From Bacteroidota bacterium (GTDB taxonomy: Bacteria > Bacteroidota > Bacteroidia > Chitinophagales > Saprospiraceae), in assembly GCA_024743405.1 (NCBI GenBank), contig JANSWP010000019.1:23747-87746 (forward strand): a stretch of DNA of 64,000 bases. The letters are read 5' to 3'. A program made the translations under genes and the position numbers. Each line of letters starts with the position of its first letter. Within the stretch, counting starts at the first letter, position 1. The notes under the pieces were generated by a model. That model saw only the letters and a program-made list of their open reading frames with translations. It made no database searches and had not been told where the DNA came from. Shown here one piece after another: positions 63,954 to 64,000 of the stretch.

Positions 63954-64000
63954 ATGATGAAATTAAGCAAAAAGCTGATTAACCAAAATTTAGTACCTCA
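63954..64000 (+). CDS. Possible start of a gene cut by the right edge
   Basis: Two consecutive ATG codons (63954 and 63957) open a frame translating as MMKLSKKLINQNLVP before the window ends. The lysine-rich start is plausible, but only 15 codons are visible, so nothing can be said about the product. Confidence 0.3.
   Translation, partial: MMKLSKKLINQNLVP

Noticed and set aside
1..64000. tRNA, rRNA, insertion sequences
   Set aside because: None seen on reading; no transposase frame and no tRNA-like cloverleaf with TTCRA arm was found by eye.

Overview
The window is AT-rich and its gene content points to a marine or environmental Bacteroidota, probably of the Saprospiria/Lewinella type. Evidence: several secreted proteins end in type IX secretion (T9SS) sorting domains of both type A (SxNP-like) and type B (gliding-motility-associated C-terminal). 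Three promoters match the Bacteroidota consensus (TTG, about 17-19 nt, then TAnnTTTG). Genes usually lack Shine-Dalgarno sites. The genus is an inference; no rRNA or tRNA gene was seen.

Layout. 1-7.3 kb, minus strand: a cut-off membrane protein, folD, an SCP2 protein, a monoglyceride-lipase-like hydrolase, a fatty acid desaturase and a tricorn-type S41 protease. 7.6-14 kb, plus strand: a small lipoprotein, a SCO1-type copper chaperone, a cytochrome c lipoprotein and a 1489-aa T9SS-B adhesin-like protein. 14-24.5 kb, minus strand: an NTF2-like lipoprotein, purB, transketolase, a second T9SS-B repeat protein, sucC, a membrane protein with a peptidase-M15-like tail and a class I aminotransferase. 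24.8-29 kb: a methyltransferase, a folK-deoxynucleoside kinase pair and a DinB-TetR-hydrolase operon. 29.3-33.3 kb: two tandem paralogous T9SS-A proteins with BNR/sialidase-like folds. 33.7-37 kb: a small protein, dnaG and a lipocalin-like/helical-repeat protein.

37-38.4 kb is a gene-free stretch holding five same-direction copies of a conserved ~28-nt block. Each copy is followed by a different but always well-paired stem and a T-run. Stem sequences change while pairing is kept, so this looks like an array of small structured RNAs or terminator-bearing cassettes. I do not recognise it; it is the best candidate here for something undescribed.

38.4-45 kb: a two-gene GMC oxidoreductase operon, a TPP-dependent decarboxylase/synthase overlapping a purine nucleoside phosphorylase, a macro-domain protein with coaD, and a short TolC-like protein. 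45.5-60.5 kb is one giant gene, a ~5006-aa hybrid NRPS-PKS with the order A-PCP-sulfotransferase-KS-AT-ACP-aminotransferase-C-A-PCP-C-A-PCP-TE. The order predicts an amino acid starter, one malonate-type extension, beta-transamination, two further amino acids and release. The internal sulfotransferase is unusual, and two palindromic repeat elements are inserted in frame in the gene. The window ends with a T9SS-A esterase, another T9SS-A protein, and a hairpin leader before a cut-off reading frame.
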